64,000 nt of DNA from Tupaia tana (lineage: Eukaryota; Chordata; Mammalia; Scandentia; Tupaiidae). Numbering within the stretch: position 1 is the first letter of the stretch; every line of letters starts with the position of its first letter. Positions 1 through 10,822 of the stretch are shown here, piece after piece. A program made the position numbers and the translations under genes. Under the pieces are notes generated by a model that was not told the DNA's origin, did no database searches, and saw nothing but the letters and a program-made list of their open reading frames with translations. The stretch is from assembly GCA_026018925.1 (NCBI GenBank), contig JAKSZU010000006.1, positions 127,177,592 to 127,241,591 of the forward strand. The letters run 5' to 3'.

Positions 1-198
1 ACCAGAAAGAGAGAGAAGGAAAGTGAAAAAGCAACCCTGTGGGAATGGTCATGCTGCAAAATTCCTTCTCCTCGGTCTCTCCCTTCTCTTGGGATTTTGG
101 GCATGAACACACATGTGCCAGGCAGGTTTCTCAAGCCACAAGGTCATTAGTCATGTGAGATTCAGCTGCCTTAACCATCAGGTCACACGCTGGTCCCA
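1..198 (-). mobile_element. Type A-like tRNA SINE, cut by window edge
   Basis: Read on the minus strand it starts with the head at 198 and runs through the AGAAGG body to a GA-rich end at 1. It is diverged, with many head substitutions, so it is an older copy. The 3' tail lies outside the window. Confidence 0.8.
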
Positions 199-391
199 CT
201 ATGTTTTGTTTTTGATCTTTCAATAATATAGAGCGGTATCTCACTATGATTTTAATTTGCATTTATCTAATAACTGATCATCCTGAACTTCTTGTCATGG
301 CTTTAATTTTCATCCTTTTGCAAAAAGTATCTTCATGTCTTTATCATTTTCTAATGGAATACATTTTTACGGTTGAATTTTTAGAATTTTT

Positions 392-460
392 TCTTTCTTT
401 CTTTTTTTTTCTTTTTTGGAGAGGCTCTTTTTGCTATAGGGTGTGTGTGCTCTCCAGAAG

Positions 461-512
<52 letters not shown>

Positions 513-672
513 AAGCAACAAATCACCCTCCAGGGGGGAAGGCCACACGCTGCAATCCCTTCTCCTCTCAGGATCTTGGGCACACACACACACATGCCCG
601 GCATGAGTTTAAGCCACCTGGTCTGAGACTACATGGGAGTTCAGCGACATAGCCATTACGCTAACTGGTCCC
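392..672 (-). mobile_element. Type A tRNA SINE in old L1
   Basis: Minus-strand copy: T-run at 392-420, CTATAGGG at 434, a long GA run at 465-512, and head ending ACTGGTCC. It is flanked by a perfect 17-nt duplication, GAATTTTTAGAATTTTT, at 375-391 and 673-689. Confidence 0.92.
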
Positions 673-771
673 GAATTTTTAGAATTTTTAAAAAATCTAT
701 TCTGACACAGTTCTTTTGAGATACATGTAAATATTTTGTAAATATTTTTTCCTCTTTTGTAGCTTGTCTTT

Positions 772-983
772 CAAAAGAAAAACAGATTTTAAAGTTTATT
801 TATGTGTTCCATGAAAGAGAAACAGAGAGAGACAGAGAGATATTATCATTATCCACTCCTAACCTCAGCTGGCCCTGATCACAGGCACATATGCCACCAT
901 ACGCTCAGTGTGGTACTAGGAAGTGAACCCAGCACCTTTCTCATGTGGGTGCAGTTGCATTACCTCTGTGCTATCACCTGGTC
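772..983 (-). mobile_element. Type E tRNA SINE in old L1
   Basis: The reverse complement begins GACCAGGTGATAGCACAGAG and ends in an AT-rich tail. It is flanked by a perfect 16-nt duplication, TTTGTAGCTTGTCTTT, at 756-771 and 984-999. This shows that type E is also mobilised by a target-primed mechanism. Confidence 0.88.
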
Positions 984-1440
984 TTTGTAGCTTGTCTTTT
1001 CATCTTCTTTATGGAGTCTTTCACAGAATAAAAATTGTTCATTTTAAAGAGGCCAGCTTACCCCTTTTTCTTTTCATGGATAGTGTATTTTGTGTCAAAT
1101 CTAAGAACTCTTCTCCTAGTACTACTAAGTTCCAAAGATTTTCTCCTTTATTTCTTTCTAAGGACATATAGTTTTACAACTTGTATATGTATACCTTATC
1201 CATTTTGGATGATTTTTTCATCAAGTATGCAGTTTTGTCAAGCCCCTCCCCCCCACCCCTCATGGATACCAATTACTCCAGTACCATTTGTTGAAAAGGC
1301 AGTTTTCCCTCCATCAAATTTTCTACTTTGTTAAAAATCAGTAGGGAATTTTTATGTGCTCTTACCCCTTTATCGCCCATGGTTAGCCAGATTCTTAGGG
1401 CATACCAGACAGCTTGTCACCCTCTGAATGGTGCCCATGA

Positions 1441-3746
1441 TTTTTTTAAAATGATTTCGTATTCATTTGTAGTTGTTGTGCATCTCTATAGCACACAATA
1501 TGGTTTTTAAGGTGTGCATGGAGGATGTGACAAATTAAGGATATTACCATATACATCAATTTCAATGGAGAAACTTCAGTCCTTTTGTCTGTTTTAAGTG
1601 TTTCTTCCCTGAGCCCCTCCACCCCATCCTCTGCTGTCCACCCCTCTCCCAGTCTCTGGTGTTTACACTTGTCCTCCCTTCTATTATATCTTCAGATCTT
1701 TCCATTTCACCCGATTTACCAATAAGGTGCAGACATTCTGCATCTATAGAGCAGGGATATACAGTATTAGGTCCCTGTGACTTTTCTGATGAAACTGCTG
1801 CAACAATTCACCCCATGTGCCCTCTGCGGCCTACTTTGAAGCTTACTTAAATGTGAATTCTGGGAACATGCTCACCTCTTGGACTCTTATATCACACTTA
1901 TAATCTTTCATTTGGTCCTATACATTTTTTTCTAATATAGTATCAACTTCTCATAGATAAGAAAAATACCTTATCTTTCTTATTATCTTTAAGCACTTTG
2001 TTACTTTTAAAAAGGTGTATGATTAAACATTGAGGGTGGTTATATAAGTGATGGCATGTGTGTGTGTGTGTGTGTGTGTGTATAAATGTATGTGGGTGTA
2101 CAGAGAGAGATAAGTAGTAAAGACATTTTGACATTTTATCATGTTATAATGTCAACAACTAGTGATATACGCTTTAAATGACTTTTTTTTCTGTACGTTT
2201 TAAAGTATAAGACCCCCTACCTATGAAGACACTTCTCAGACTTCATGCTATACTTTAGCACCTGCCATCTAAGGAAACACATAGTAACAAAAAGCCACTA
2301 ACAATTCAAGAGAATTTAAATCAGTGTGTACTTTATTTAAGTGCTATGTATGATAAAAAATAGTAGTAAATACACATGTGTAAAGATTATTCCATAGTGC
2401 TTGGTGTGTACAAAACCTTCTGGTGGCTTGCAGTAATTCTAGATCCTCACACATCTGTGCCTGCTGACAAAATTACCACAATACTTTCTCAGTTGCTCTA
2501 TAGCTGTAACATGAACCACAGTGTTTGTACTTTGCACACATTTTAAATTGCTTTAAAAACCAGGAGCCATGCGTAGCCAATTCCAATTTGTACTTAATCC
2601 AAACCAGGAGAAATTAAAGTAACGCATGCAGAAATGCTGAGAGTAGCAGTCAGGATGGGAAGAGGTCACCAGATGAAAAGGATTGGGGCAGAGAAGCGAG
2701 ATGGATTTAGGGAGCCAGGAGGAGGAAAAAAAAAAGTCCCAATGTTTATTTCCATTTTTCTCCCATTATGCTCTGTGTCTGTATCCATACAAGAATATTT
2801 ATACGAAATACAAAATTAAAAAATACTAGTTTTAACTCTGATTTTATTTTCTTTTGCCCTCAGTTGTATAGGAGCACATTTCTACGCCGAACCCTTCCAT
2901 GTTTTCTCTGAATCCTCAAGGGCACCTTAGTAGATGGGCTTATAGGTAAACCCTGGGCTTACTAGAGAGCCCAGTGAGCTGTCACAAGGCCTCTTCCTGT
3001 TTTAACATCTCCCCTGCTTCTATCTCCCCACTGAGTGCTGCTGCATCAGCCATGCACCACACCATGGCTGGGATTTGTCCAGCTGTGCAATGATCTTTGA
3101 AGTGGGATAGAGGGACTTCACTCCCCTTTTATATGACTCTTAGAGGAATACAAAGGAGATACTACATTGCATACCAATGTTTTACAAAGCTTATTATGAA
3201 AGTAGTTTGTTCCATTTTGATTCATAGCCCTCTCTCCCCTTACTACCTAGACAAAAGAGAGGGTGGGTAGGGAGGTCCCACCCTTCAAATACTAGGGCTT
3301 TGATGCCGGGCCAGCTTGTCTATTTGACACTTCCCAGTGTGAGTCCCCGTAGGGTTTTTCCAGAAGCCTCCCTGAAAATCCCTGTGAGGTACGAATCCCA
3401 GTGGTAGGCATGGCTAGGCTCAAGGCAGGGCTGTAGCAAGGGCAGAAAAGCTCAGGGAGCTTTCAGAAGCAGAACAGGGACCCTGCCTCCAAGGCCATCA
3501 CTCTCCACTCTGCTTACTACCTTTGACATCTTGTTAAAGGCCATCATTTTTAAAGTGATTCATAGGAAATCTAGAATTTCCATCCTATAACAGAATTATA
3601 TTGTTATAGTCAATTTATTTTATACATTATATCTTTTTTTTTTAGAGGTTATCCAGTTATCCAGTTCTTAAGTATGGAAGGAACATTAGCGAGGACAGAA
3701 GAGGAATATTCTATGTGTTTTACATGCTTTAAAAGCTCTTGCCAAA
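1441..3746. other. Intronic sequence without recognised gene
   Basis: I see no exon or confident repeat here apart from the TG run at 2055. 1460-1850 may be more L1-derived sequence. 2960-3500 is GC-richer and unassigned. The open frame at 2634-2819 has no splice context or codon pattern to support it. Confidence 0.5.
2055..2082. repeat. (TG)n microsatellite
   Basis: An uninterrupted TG dinucleotide run of about 14 units follows GATGGCA. Confidence 0.95.
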
Positions 3747-3957
3747 GGGGCCAGGCAATAGCACAGCAGTAAAACATGATGTTCTGTGAGACAATCTCAC
3801 ATAGGAAGGTTCCTGGCTCAAGTCTGGAGACCTCTCTGAGTACACTGGGCATGCATATTTCTGTGATCCGGAGCGTGCTGAAGGCTGGGGGCAGGTCACT
3901 GCTTCAAAATCCTGTTGGTGCTGTCTCTCTTGTTCATGGAAGAAATACACATTTAAA
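3747..3957 (+). mobile_element. Type E tRNA SINE
   Basis: It starts GGGGCCAGGCAATAGCACAG, has a degenerate B box (GGCTCAAGTCT) and ends CATGGAAGAAATACACATTT. Imperfect flanking repeats (AAAAGCTCTTGCCA and AAAAGTTTTCTTGCAG) suggest an old insertion. Confidence 0.8.
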
Positions 3958-3969
3958 AAGTTTTCTTGC

Positions 3970-4190
3970 AGAATATACAGCATATACCCAGCACAGTGCT
4001 GGGTACATGAACTATTCAGTAAACAATAGCTACTATTATCTGCATCATCGTCTTTTTTGATATCCACAACATGATGAGAATTGTATCTGAAAATGGACAC
4101 ACTGAGGCCCAGAGATTGCACCACCTAGATTTCAAGCCCTGACAGGGTAGATCTCAAAGCCCTTGCTTACCCCTCTCTACCAGGCTATTA
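3970..4190 (-). mobile_element. MIR-related fragment
   Basis: ACACTGAGGCCCAGAGATTG at 4100-4119 resembles the antisense MIR core (GAGGAAACTGAGGCCCAGAG). A CAGCACAGTGCTGGGTACAT piece at 3989 resembles the MIR 3' end in the opposite sense, so two fragments may be joined. Confidence 0.5.
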
Positions 4191-4760
4191 TTCCTTCCAC
4201 TCTCCATACACAATTCCACATCCTCCCTTGTTTAAAATCTCTTTGTTTTTGAGCTGCCTTCTCAAACCTCTTCCTACCAGGACTAGGCACATATCTGTTT
4301 CCATCTTACTATCCTTCCCGTGGCAGTCATACAAACACATTTTAGAATTATTTACTAGACCCTCGTGTGAAATAACATACACTAAATGCTTCTATATAAG
4401 CCAATAGATAATAATTACCTGAAATAGTTTCTATTTGATGTAATCATTCCAAACCCACAAATTCAGTATTTGTCAGAAGGTAGTGAAGACTTGGCACATG
4501 CTTATACGTGAACATTATCATAAAGGGAAATGAAAGAGCTGCTAATTTTTGGTTCTGTTTATGTGAAGGCAAAATATATACTAAATCATTTGGTGAAAAA
4601 GTCTCAACGAATATAATCATTTGTGTACTTCCCTTGCATTATCCACTAATTATTCATTGCATAGCAAAAGGAGTACTTATTTTTTTCCGATGTGATAGAT
4701 GCAGTAAAGCAATTAAAATAGATATATATCATCTATGATGCATAATGATTACATGTTTAT
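4191..4760. other. Intronic sequence, nothing recognised
   Basis: AT-rich sequence. No repeat family, exon or RNA gene could be supported by reading. Confidence 0.5.
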
Positions 4761-4778
4761 AAAACTTCAGTCACTTTT

Positions 4779-5030
4779 GGGACCAGCAGTTAGCGTAATG
4801 GCTATGTCACTGAACTCCCATGTAGTAAACCGTGGTTCGAGTCCCAGATCCGGTGGCTTAAACTCACGCTGGGTGTGTGTGCATGCGTGCCCAAGATCTG
4901 AGAGGAGAATGGAGGAGAAGGGATTGTGGCATGGCCAGCCCCCCACCTCCCCCCAGGAGTGATTTCTCACTTTCTATCTCTCTTTCTGGCAAGTGCACGT
5001 GCCCTATAGCAAAAACCTCTCCAAAAAAAA
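4779..5030 (+). mobile_element. Type A tRNA SINE, intact
   Basis: Well-preserved copy: head GGGACCAGCAGTTAGCGTAA, perfect B box GGTTCGAGTCC, body GGAGAAGGGATTG, CCCTATAGCAAAAACCTCTCC-type end and A12 tail. The flanking duplication AAAACTTC[A/C]...TCACTTTT is at 4761-4778 and 5031-5048 (17/18 identical). Confidence 0.95.
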
Positions 5031-5299
5031 AAAACTTCATTCACTTTTAAGAAAATAACTTTTGCATTATGAAGCACAACAAAAAAAAAAATCCATGAAG
5101 TAACATAAAATTTGGATGTTTGTGTTTTAACTAGGGAAGCAATTAATCCCCAAAGTCATTTCTTGAGACATTCAGCTTGTTGAATAGAACCAATTGTTTG
5201 TTGAGAGACCCAATTCTGTATGGAAGTGTTTTCTGCAGTTAACTGATGCAAATTACCAAGAAACAACTCTCATTTTTTATATGAAATGTGTCTTTTTCA

Positions 5300-5450
5300 G
5301 CTATAATGTATTAATGTTTATTGTATCCCAGGCTTTGTAGTAAGGCTTATATTCATTATGTCCCTTATTCCTCTACACAAAGCTAAAAGGTAAGGGTTAT
5401 TATCACTATTATGCAAATGAAAAAGCAGACAGTTGACAACATGTTCATGT
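5300..5450 (-). mobile_element. MIR fragment
   Basis: The order of blocks (TATTGTATCCCAGGC, then TTATTATCACTATTATGCAAATGAAAAAGC) follows the antisense MIR core. It is strongly diverged. Confidence 0.55.
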
Positions 5451-5850
5451 AAATATAAATTATTGATTTGTTTCTTAAAATTTTACATTTTTAAGGCTTA
5501 TTTATACAATTCAAAGTGTTTGTAAACCAAACTTTTCCAAAGGCCTAATGTATTATTCCATTTTTCTACTTTATATAGTAATACTGTGAAGATGCCTTTG
5601 TCTGTCTTTGCTCTGAAATAGGAGAGGAGTTCATTTGCTGAAAGTGTTCCAGGAGGGAAAATGGAGGATAGGTTAAAATACCCTCTGTAGAAAGAAGGAA
5701 ACGAAGCTTACTTTGAAATCCTGGAAAGATTCCCAGGCAGTATCCAATGTCCAATTGTAGTTAAAGAACATCATTTACAGGGGTTGGATTTTGAGACTGT
5801 TAAAGTAGCCTTTAAAATCCTTTATTATCCCAGGAGAACTAAGAAGATGA

Positions 5851-6306
5851 AATGGATTAATGTGAATGAGCAACACTGGAAAACTAAAGACAATGTTCTA
5901 TGAGCAATGTGAGTAAGAGGACCTAGCCATCAGCAGCCACATGGAGCAGGGTAGCCTAGATTGGCATATCACAATTTACCTCATGTCTCTTGACTGGGTT
6001 ATTGTTTACTTGATAAGTAAGTCATTGTTCAGAACATCTGACAGATTGATCTTGAACTGAATTTTTTTTTCAGCTTTTTCCCTCAGGGTACATGTGCTCT
6101 CCAGAGAGTATAGAGACAGAGAGATACAGAGAGAGAGAAAGTGAGAAATCACTCCCCTGGGGGTACGACCACACAGCAATCCCTTCTCCTCCATTCTCTT
6201 TTCAGGATTTTGGCACACACCACATGTAACCAGCATCTTCACTGATAATTTAATGGATTCATAAATAATAAGCCTTTGCTGTAGGGAGGATCTGAAATCA
6301 CATCTG
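5851..6306. repeat. Local direct duplication, copy 1 (with SINE inside)
   Basis: About 280 nt, after removing the SINE at 6062-6237, align colinearly with 7598-7887. Long shared words include TATTGTTTACT and AAGTAAGTCATTGTTCAGAAC. The SINE is absent from copy 2, so it arrived after the duplication. Confidence 0.85.
6062..6237 (-). mobile_element. Type A-like SINE, head missing
   Basis: T-run, CTCAGGGTACATGTGCTCTC, GA-rich stretch, CAATCCCTTCTCCTCCATTC body, then it stops at CACATGTAACCAGCATCTT before the tRNA head. 5' truncation during insertion is the simplest reading. Confidence 0.8.
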
Positions 6307-6864
6307 TACACACTGAGGTGGCCTCCCAATTACCTCCAAGGACTTCCCTCTCCAGTGACCTCCTCTGATTTTTTTTTTTTGCATATATTGAGAAAGTTTT
6401 TATCTTGCAACTTGGCTATAAAAAGTGAGCAAGTTTGTAGCAGCATATTAAATTCCTTTTCTAAATGTGTTCTAAGATGTTTCCCGGGCAACCATGTCAG
6501 ATTTCCACTCAGCTCTCCCCCCTTTCATGAAGGATAACTAATTTCTTTCTAGTACTACACTTTTAAAGGCTCTTTACCACTGCAGGCCCCTGATGGTAAT
6601 GCCTCAAACTTACCTCCTGGGTATAATAAAACACAGCTGAACAAATCCCTCCTTTAAAAATAGTCACACAGAAAAGAACAAGACACAAAATTGTATATAC
6701 AGCATAATTATAGGTCAGATTTTTAAAAAATGATTATATAGAGAAAACAAAAAGAACATTAAAATGCTAACTATAATTATCTCTCAATGGTGGAAATTTT
6801 GATTTTTCCTTCCTTTTTGTTTTTTATACATATTTTGTCTAATGAACATGTATTTTCATAATTA
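6307..6864. other. Intronic sequence, nothing recognised
   Basis: Mixed AT-rich sequence with a T-run at 6368. No coding or repeat identity could be supported. Confidence 0.5.
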
Positions 6865-6880
6865 AAAATTATGCAATTTT

Positions 6881-7136
6881 CCCCCGGAGAGGTTTTTGTT
6901 ATAGGGCACATGTGCTCGCCAGAAGGACAGAGAGAGATAGAGAGATAGATAAAGCAAGAAATAACCCCAGGGGGGATGGCCACGCTGCAATCCCTTATCC
7001 TCCATTCTCCTCTCGGGATCTTGGGCACGCAAGCACACATGCCCAGCGTGAGTTTAAGCCACCAGGTCCGGGACTCGAACTGCGGTCAACTACATGGGAG
7101 TCCAGCAACATAGCCATTACACCAACTGCTGATCCC
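6881..7136 (-). mobile_element. Type A tRNA SINE
   Basis: It runs from GGAGAGGTTTTTGTTATAGGG to the head at CCAACTGCTGATCCC. The target duplication AAAATTATGCAATTTT / AAAATCATGCAATTTT is at 6865-6880 and 7137-7152 (15/16). The usual long T-run at its 3' end has been lost. Confidence 0.92.
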
Positions 7137-7335
7137 AAAATCATGCAATTTTAAATTAGTTAAAGTAACCAGAGCATGACTCCTTTAAATATTTAAGGAA
7201 ATATTGTCAAACTACTATTAAATAGCACAAGAAAATCGTAGAAATTGGCCAATCTTTTCTCATAAGCCTTCAAACCAGAAAAATGATGTTCAAGTCTCAG
7301 TGGTGCATAGTAAATTCAAGCAGAGTAAAAAGATG

Positions 7336-7490
7336 AATCAGGTAGCATGGTGGATAAAGTGCTGGGCTCCCACATGGCCAACCATGGTTCGAGTCCCAGA
7401 TCTGGTGGTTTGCTTTCTTACTTTTTCTGTCTCTCTCTGGTCAAGTTAGATGATAATAATAATAATAATAATAAATAAAACTAAATAAAT
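7336..7490 (+). mobile_element. Type C short tRNA SINE
   Basis: Head GGTAGCATGGTGGATAAAG, B box GGTTCGAGTCC, then CTGTCTCTCTCTGGTCAA and a TAA/AATAA-rich tail. It lacks the GGAGAAGGGATTG body of type A. Confidence 0.85.
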
Positions 7491-7597
7491 AATTTTTTAA
7501 AATATGAAGGATATTTACATTATTTCCAAGAGAGGAATCTATAGTCTTACTAAATTTGGAGTAGGCAATTTTTTTTTTTTAAGTTTCTTCCATATAA

Positions 7598-7887
7598 AAT
7601 GGAATGTTGTGAATGAGCAATACTGGAAAACCAAAAGAAAATGTCCTATATGGAATATGACTAAGAATCTGAAGAGGATCTGTCTAGGAGCAGCCATATG
7701 GAGCACAGTAGCCTGGATTAGCATATAACAATTTATCTCAAGTCCCTCCATAGGTTATTGTTTACTGGATAAGTAAGTCATTGTTCAGAACAGTTAACAG
7801 ATTGATCTTAAACTGAATTTCACTGATAACTTAATGGGTTCATAAATAATAGGCCTTTGCTATGGGAAGGTTCTAAAATCACATCTG
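7598..7887. repeat. Local direct duplication, copy 2
   Basis: Uninterrupted partner of 5851-6306, about 85% identical by eye and in the same orientation about 1.7 kb downstream. The homology stops at ACATCTG in both copies. Confidence 0.85.
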
Positions 7888-8085
7888 TTTGAGAAAGAGA
7901 GAAAGTGATGCCCGGTCTCATGCCACCATCCTCATCCCCTTCAGCCTTCCCAGACAGGCAGGATCATGAGCATTCCATGTGCATGGTCTGGCCTGGGAAC
8001 CCAACCCACAGTCTTTCATATCCAGCATCATTGTTTGAACAACACATTACTGCTGCAGTGTCAACCTGGAGTGAGCAATTCTTAG
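7888..8085 (-). mobile_element. Possible type E SINE
   Basis: The reverse complement has CACTGCAGCAGTAATGTG followed by GGGTTGGGTTCCC, which resembles a type E head and B box, and ends in CTTTCTCTCTTTCTCAAAC. It is very diverged, so this is tentative. Confidence 0.45.
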
Positions 8086-8230
8086 TGGATCAGTAGATGC
8101 TAAGATTCTTAGAGAAATAGTTTTTCATTAAACTCTATCATGTTAGTAGAACTTTTAGCTTATTAGGGTAAGAATTTAGACTCTAGCAGTGACCTGTCTG
8201 TTCTTGGGTGTAAGGTATTATCAGCTAAAT

Positions 8231-8518
8231 TTTCTTTTCCTTTCTTTTTTTTTTTTTTTTTTTTTTTTAGGTTTTTGCCATAGGGCACATGCACTCAATG
8301 GAAAGAGACAGAGAGAGACAGTGAGAGAGAAAGTGAAAAATCACTCTTCATCGGGATGGCCACGCTACAATCCCTTCTCCACCATTCTCCTCTCAGGATT
8401 TTGGGCATGCACACACACACACCCAGAGTAATTTTCAAGCCACCTTGTCCAGGACTCAAATCATGGTCAGCCACATAAGAGTTCATTGCCTTAACCACCA
8501 CGTCACATGCTGGCTCCT
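8231..8518 (-). mobile_element. Type A tRNA SINE
   Basis: T-run, GCCATAGGGCACATGCACTC, GA-rich stretch, body and head ending CATGCTGGCTCCT. The duplication ATCAGCTAAAT / ACCAGCTAAAT is at 8220-8230 and 8519-8529. It lies 88 bp upstream of the PIK3C2G terminal exon. Confidence 0.9.
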
Positions 8519-8606
8519 ACCAGCTAAATATTTTTAAAAGCAATATTCAAAAGAAAGATGCCTTTAAGCATATCTGATATATGTCATTATTAATCTCTCT
8601 TTTCAG

Positions 8607-8759
8607 GTGGTATATGATGACGTCTCAGAGCTGCAAGGACATGTCTTAATGTTGATAGTGAAGAGCAAAAGTGTATTTGTGGGAGCAATTAACATCCAAC
8701 TCTGCAGTGTCCCACTCAATGAAGAAAAATGGTATCCACTAGGAAATAGTATTATTTGA
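8607..8759 (+). CDS. PIK3C2G: PIK3C2G, terminal coding exon (C2 domain end)
   Basis: PIK3C2G is a class II phosphoinositide 3-kinase that phosphorylates the 3-position of PI and PI4P at membranes. Its C-terminus is a PX domain followed by a C2 domain. This exon has a strong acceptor (TTAATCTCTCTTTTCAG, ending 8606), starts in phase 0 and stays open for 50 codons to TGA at 8757-8759. The translation starts VVYDDVSEL and continues through LMLIVKSK, VFVGAINIQL and EEKWYPLGNSII. This is the pattern of the last strands of a class II PI3K C2 domain, with the typical W-Y-x-L near the end. PLCZ1 lies downstream in convergent orientation, which is the known neighbour and strongly supports the call. 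No upstream PIK3C2G exon was found in 1-8600. PIK3C2A and PIK3C2B are less likely because their ends differ. Confidence 0.9.
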   Translation: MVYDDVSELQGHVLMLIVKSKSVFVGAINIQLCSVPLNEEKWYPLGNSII

Positions 8760-9140
8760 CTATGGCTAAGTGCATGCATTATTCATTAACTACTTGATTT
8801 TTTTTCACTTCTGGACCTCACTATCACGTAAACAAGACATATTTGTTGTCAAAGATAGCCTAGAGTATTAAGGACATAAGAAAAGGAAATCAGAATCAGA
8901 CTTTTGTAGTTATTTTCTACTGGCGGTTTTTCTTCTTAGAATCTTTTCTCCTTAAATCAAGTGCCCATTGTGCAAAATTCAATATATAAAATAATGAAAG
9001 GGCATTTCTACACATTTTAACACATCTTTTAAATCACATACGTGTCACATTTTATTTTAGTTGTATGCCCATGATTAAAAGCAATACTTTTAATGTATTT
9101 TCCAAGAAGACAAGCAAATAAATACTTAATTCAAGACCTA
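8760..9140 (+). other. PIK3C2G: PIK3C2G 3' UTR (inferred)
   Basis: AT-rich sequence after the stop codon with no SINE or L1 in it. It ends near the first canonical AATAAA at 9117-9122. The extent is inferred from that signal only; use of a later site cannot be excluded. Confidence 0.55.
9117..9122 (+). promoter_or_regulatory. PIK3C2G: Candidate polyadenylation signal of PIK3C2G
   Basis: This is the first AATAAA downstream of the stop codon, 357 nt after it, in GCAAATAAATACTT. Cleavage would be expected about 15-30 nt further on. Confidence 0.5.
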
Positions 9141-9287
9141 TATATAATGGTAATTTTTTTTAAATTTAAATGAAATGTATATACCTTCATACCCACTCAT
9201 AATTCCATTTATTGAGGGAATTGGTAAGCTCCAGAATACTCTATTTAATTTTCTATCAGAAAGCAAAGACAAAACAGAAATGCCTGG

Positions 9288-9517
9288 GATGGTTCTGTGG
9301 CACAGTGGTTAGGCATTGAGCAGAAGAAGCCAGAGCCTGCATGGTCAATCGGAGTTTGAACCTTGACCCGGCTGGCTTCATGTCAAATACAGGTGCTTTC
9401 CCAGGATCCTAGTTGGATGGAGAATTAGTGCATAAACAGGCCCCATTGAACGGTGTTTTCTCTCTCTTGCTCTCGTTCTCTCACTTACATATAGTCTCTA
9501 ATTTAGAAAGAAAAAGC
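9288..9517 (+). mobile_element. Type D old tRNA SINE
   Basis: Head GGGATGGTTCTGTGGCACAG, weak B box GAGTTTGAACC, CCAGGATCCTAGTTGGATGG, TC-rich stretch and A-rich end. No convincing flanking duplication remains. Confidence 0.65.
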
Positions 9518-9577
9518 ATAAATGTCTGAAATCCTTAAAGCAAATTTTTCAAACAAATGTTTTTATAGTTCTCCACC

Positions 9578-9859
9578 CTATCTATTTATTTATTTATTTA
9601 TTTATTTATTGAGAGAGATTTTTGCTGCAGGGCATGTACACTTGCTAGAGAGAGAGAGAGACAGAAAGCAAGAAATCAACCCCCAGAGGGGATGGCCACA
9701 CCAAAATCCCTTTTCCTCCCTTCTCCTCTTGGGATTTTGAGCACGCACACACGCTCATGCAGCTGGCATGAGTTTTAAGCTACCGGGTCCAGAACTTGAA
9801 CTGTGAGTCAACTACGTGGGATTCCTGCAACGTAACCACTATGCCATCTGCTGGTTCCA
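9578..9859 (-). mobile_element. Type A tRNA SINE with (TTTA)n tail
   Basis: The tail region is a run of TTTA units at 9580-9610, followed by GCTGCAGGGCATG, body and head ending CTGCTGGTTCCA. The duplication TTCTCCACC is at 9569-9577 and 9860-9868. Confidence 0.88.
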
Positions 9860-9868
9860 TTCTCCACC

Positions 9869-10640
9869 GTCTTTAACACTAATCAATCCATCCATCCTTC
9901 GCCACATTTCTCTCACCTAGAAGCATGATCACATTTAAATTTCATTATCCCCAAACTTTAAGATGTCAAACTCTGAAACTCTCCCTTCTAATCAAAACTT
10001 ATTTTTGCACATTAAATGTTTTCCTTTCTTTTGAACCTACTTCCATAATCGCCATGACCTGAGGAAACACTCATAGATTTCCACTTGCGTGACAGACATG
10101 ACCCAAAGGACTATGCCACATTCTTAAAGAGAATCAAATAGGAGATTTTTAAAAATGTCCCTGCCATTCAAATTACTATAAAAAAAAATTAAACCTATGC
10201 TTATGCAATGTTTTGTTGCACATGAATAAAGAAAGGATTTAAGCTATTGCATCATCAGAAAAGTCGAGATCTATTTTTCTGTTTTTCTATACAAATATGC
10301 GTTATGACTTTGCCAGCCACCCAATATTTTGTATGGTCATCTGCATAACCATATAAATAAATGGCATACATTTATTTATTCATTGATAAAATACTTGAGA
10401 CCTGATATGGACTGATATGGTCTCATTTGAAATATATGATTATGCAAGTCAAATAAGCCCTTAATGCTGCTGGGTAATTATTCCATATATTTCTAGGCCA
10501 TTCTCTCTCCCTTTCTGTTAGACAATGAATTTTTACTCTCCTCTCTGCTGAACTTCAGCAACTCCTCCCCAACCCTTTTATTAGATGATGACTTTTTTCC
10601 TACTTGATTTACAAATTACTATAGAATCAGTAAAAAAATT
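9869..10640. other. Intergenic sequence, nothing recognised
   Basis: AT-rich. It could be the 5' continuation of the L2 that becomes recognisable at about 10860, but I could not align it from memory. Confidence 0.45.
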
Positions 10641-10647
10641 TTTAAGA

Positions 10648-10822
10648 TTTATTTTATTTAACTTTATTTATTTCATTTAATTTGACCAGAGAGGGACAGA
10701 GCAAGAGAGAGAGGAGAGAGAAAGTGAGAAAGTAAGCTGCCAGGTCCAGGACTCGAACCATGCATGGTCAGCCATGTGGGAGTCCAGCACTCTTAAGCAC
10801 CACGCCACCTGCAAGCCCCTCG
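10648..10822 (-). mobile_element. Type C short tRNA SINE
   Basis: An AT-rich tail region, then TTTGACCAGAGAGGGACAG, a GA stretch and head with GGACTCGAACC (reverse B box). Imperfect flanks AAAAAAATTTTTA / AAAAAAATTTTAA. Confidence 0.85.

Larger units (their letters stand above)
199..1440 (-). mobile_element. Old L1 ORF2 3' region, minus strand, split by two SINEs
   Basis: On the plus strand the text follows the usual order of an antisense mammalian L1 ORF2 C-terminal region: the ATTTTAATTTGCATTTATC block near 249, a TTTGTAAATATTTTTTCC block at about 735, and a CAGTACCATTTGTTGAAAAG block near 1279. All frames are broken. SINEs at 392-672 and 772-983 interrupt it, each with its own target duplication of L1 sequence. 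The boundaries are estimates. Confidence 0.75.

Noticed and set aside
246..626. 126-codon open frame with RERERER run
   Set aside because: It joins antisense L1 to a SINE; the charged run is the SINE's GA repeat. No coding support.
2634..2819. Possible PIK3C2G upstream exon (purine-rich, AG before, AAAAAAAAAG after)
   Set aside because: The translation does not resemble PX or C2 domains and the donor site is poor.
4779..4870. tRNA gene-like heads of SINEs
   Set aside because: A and B boxes are present, but the cloverleaf arms are not paired and the sequence continues into the SINE body. No genuine tRNA gene was seen.
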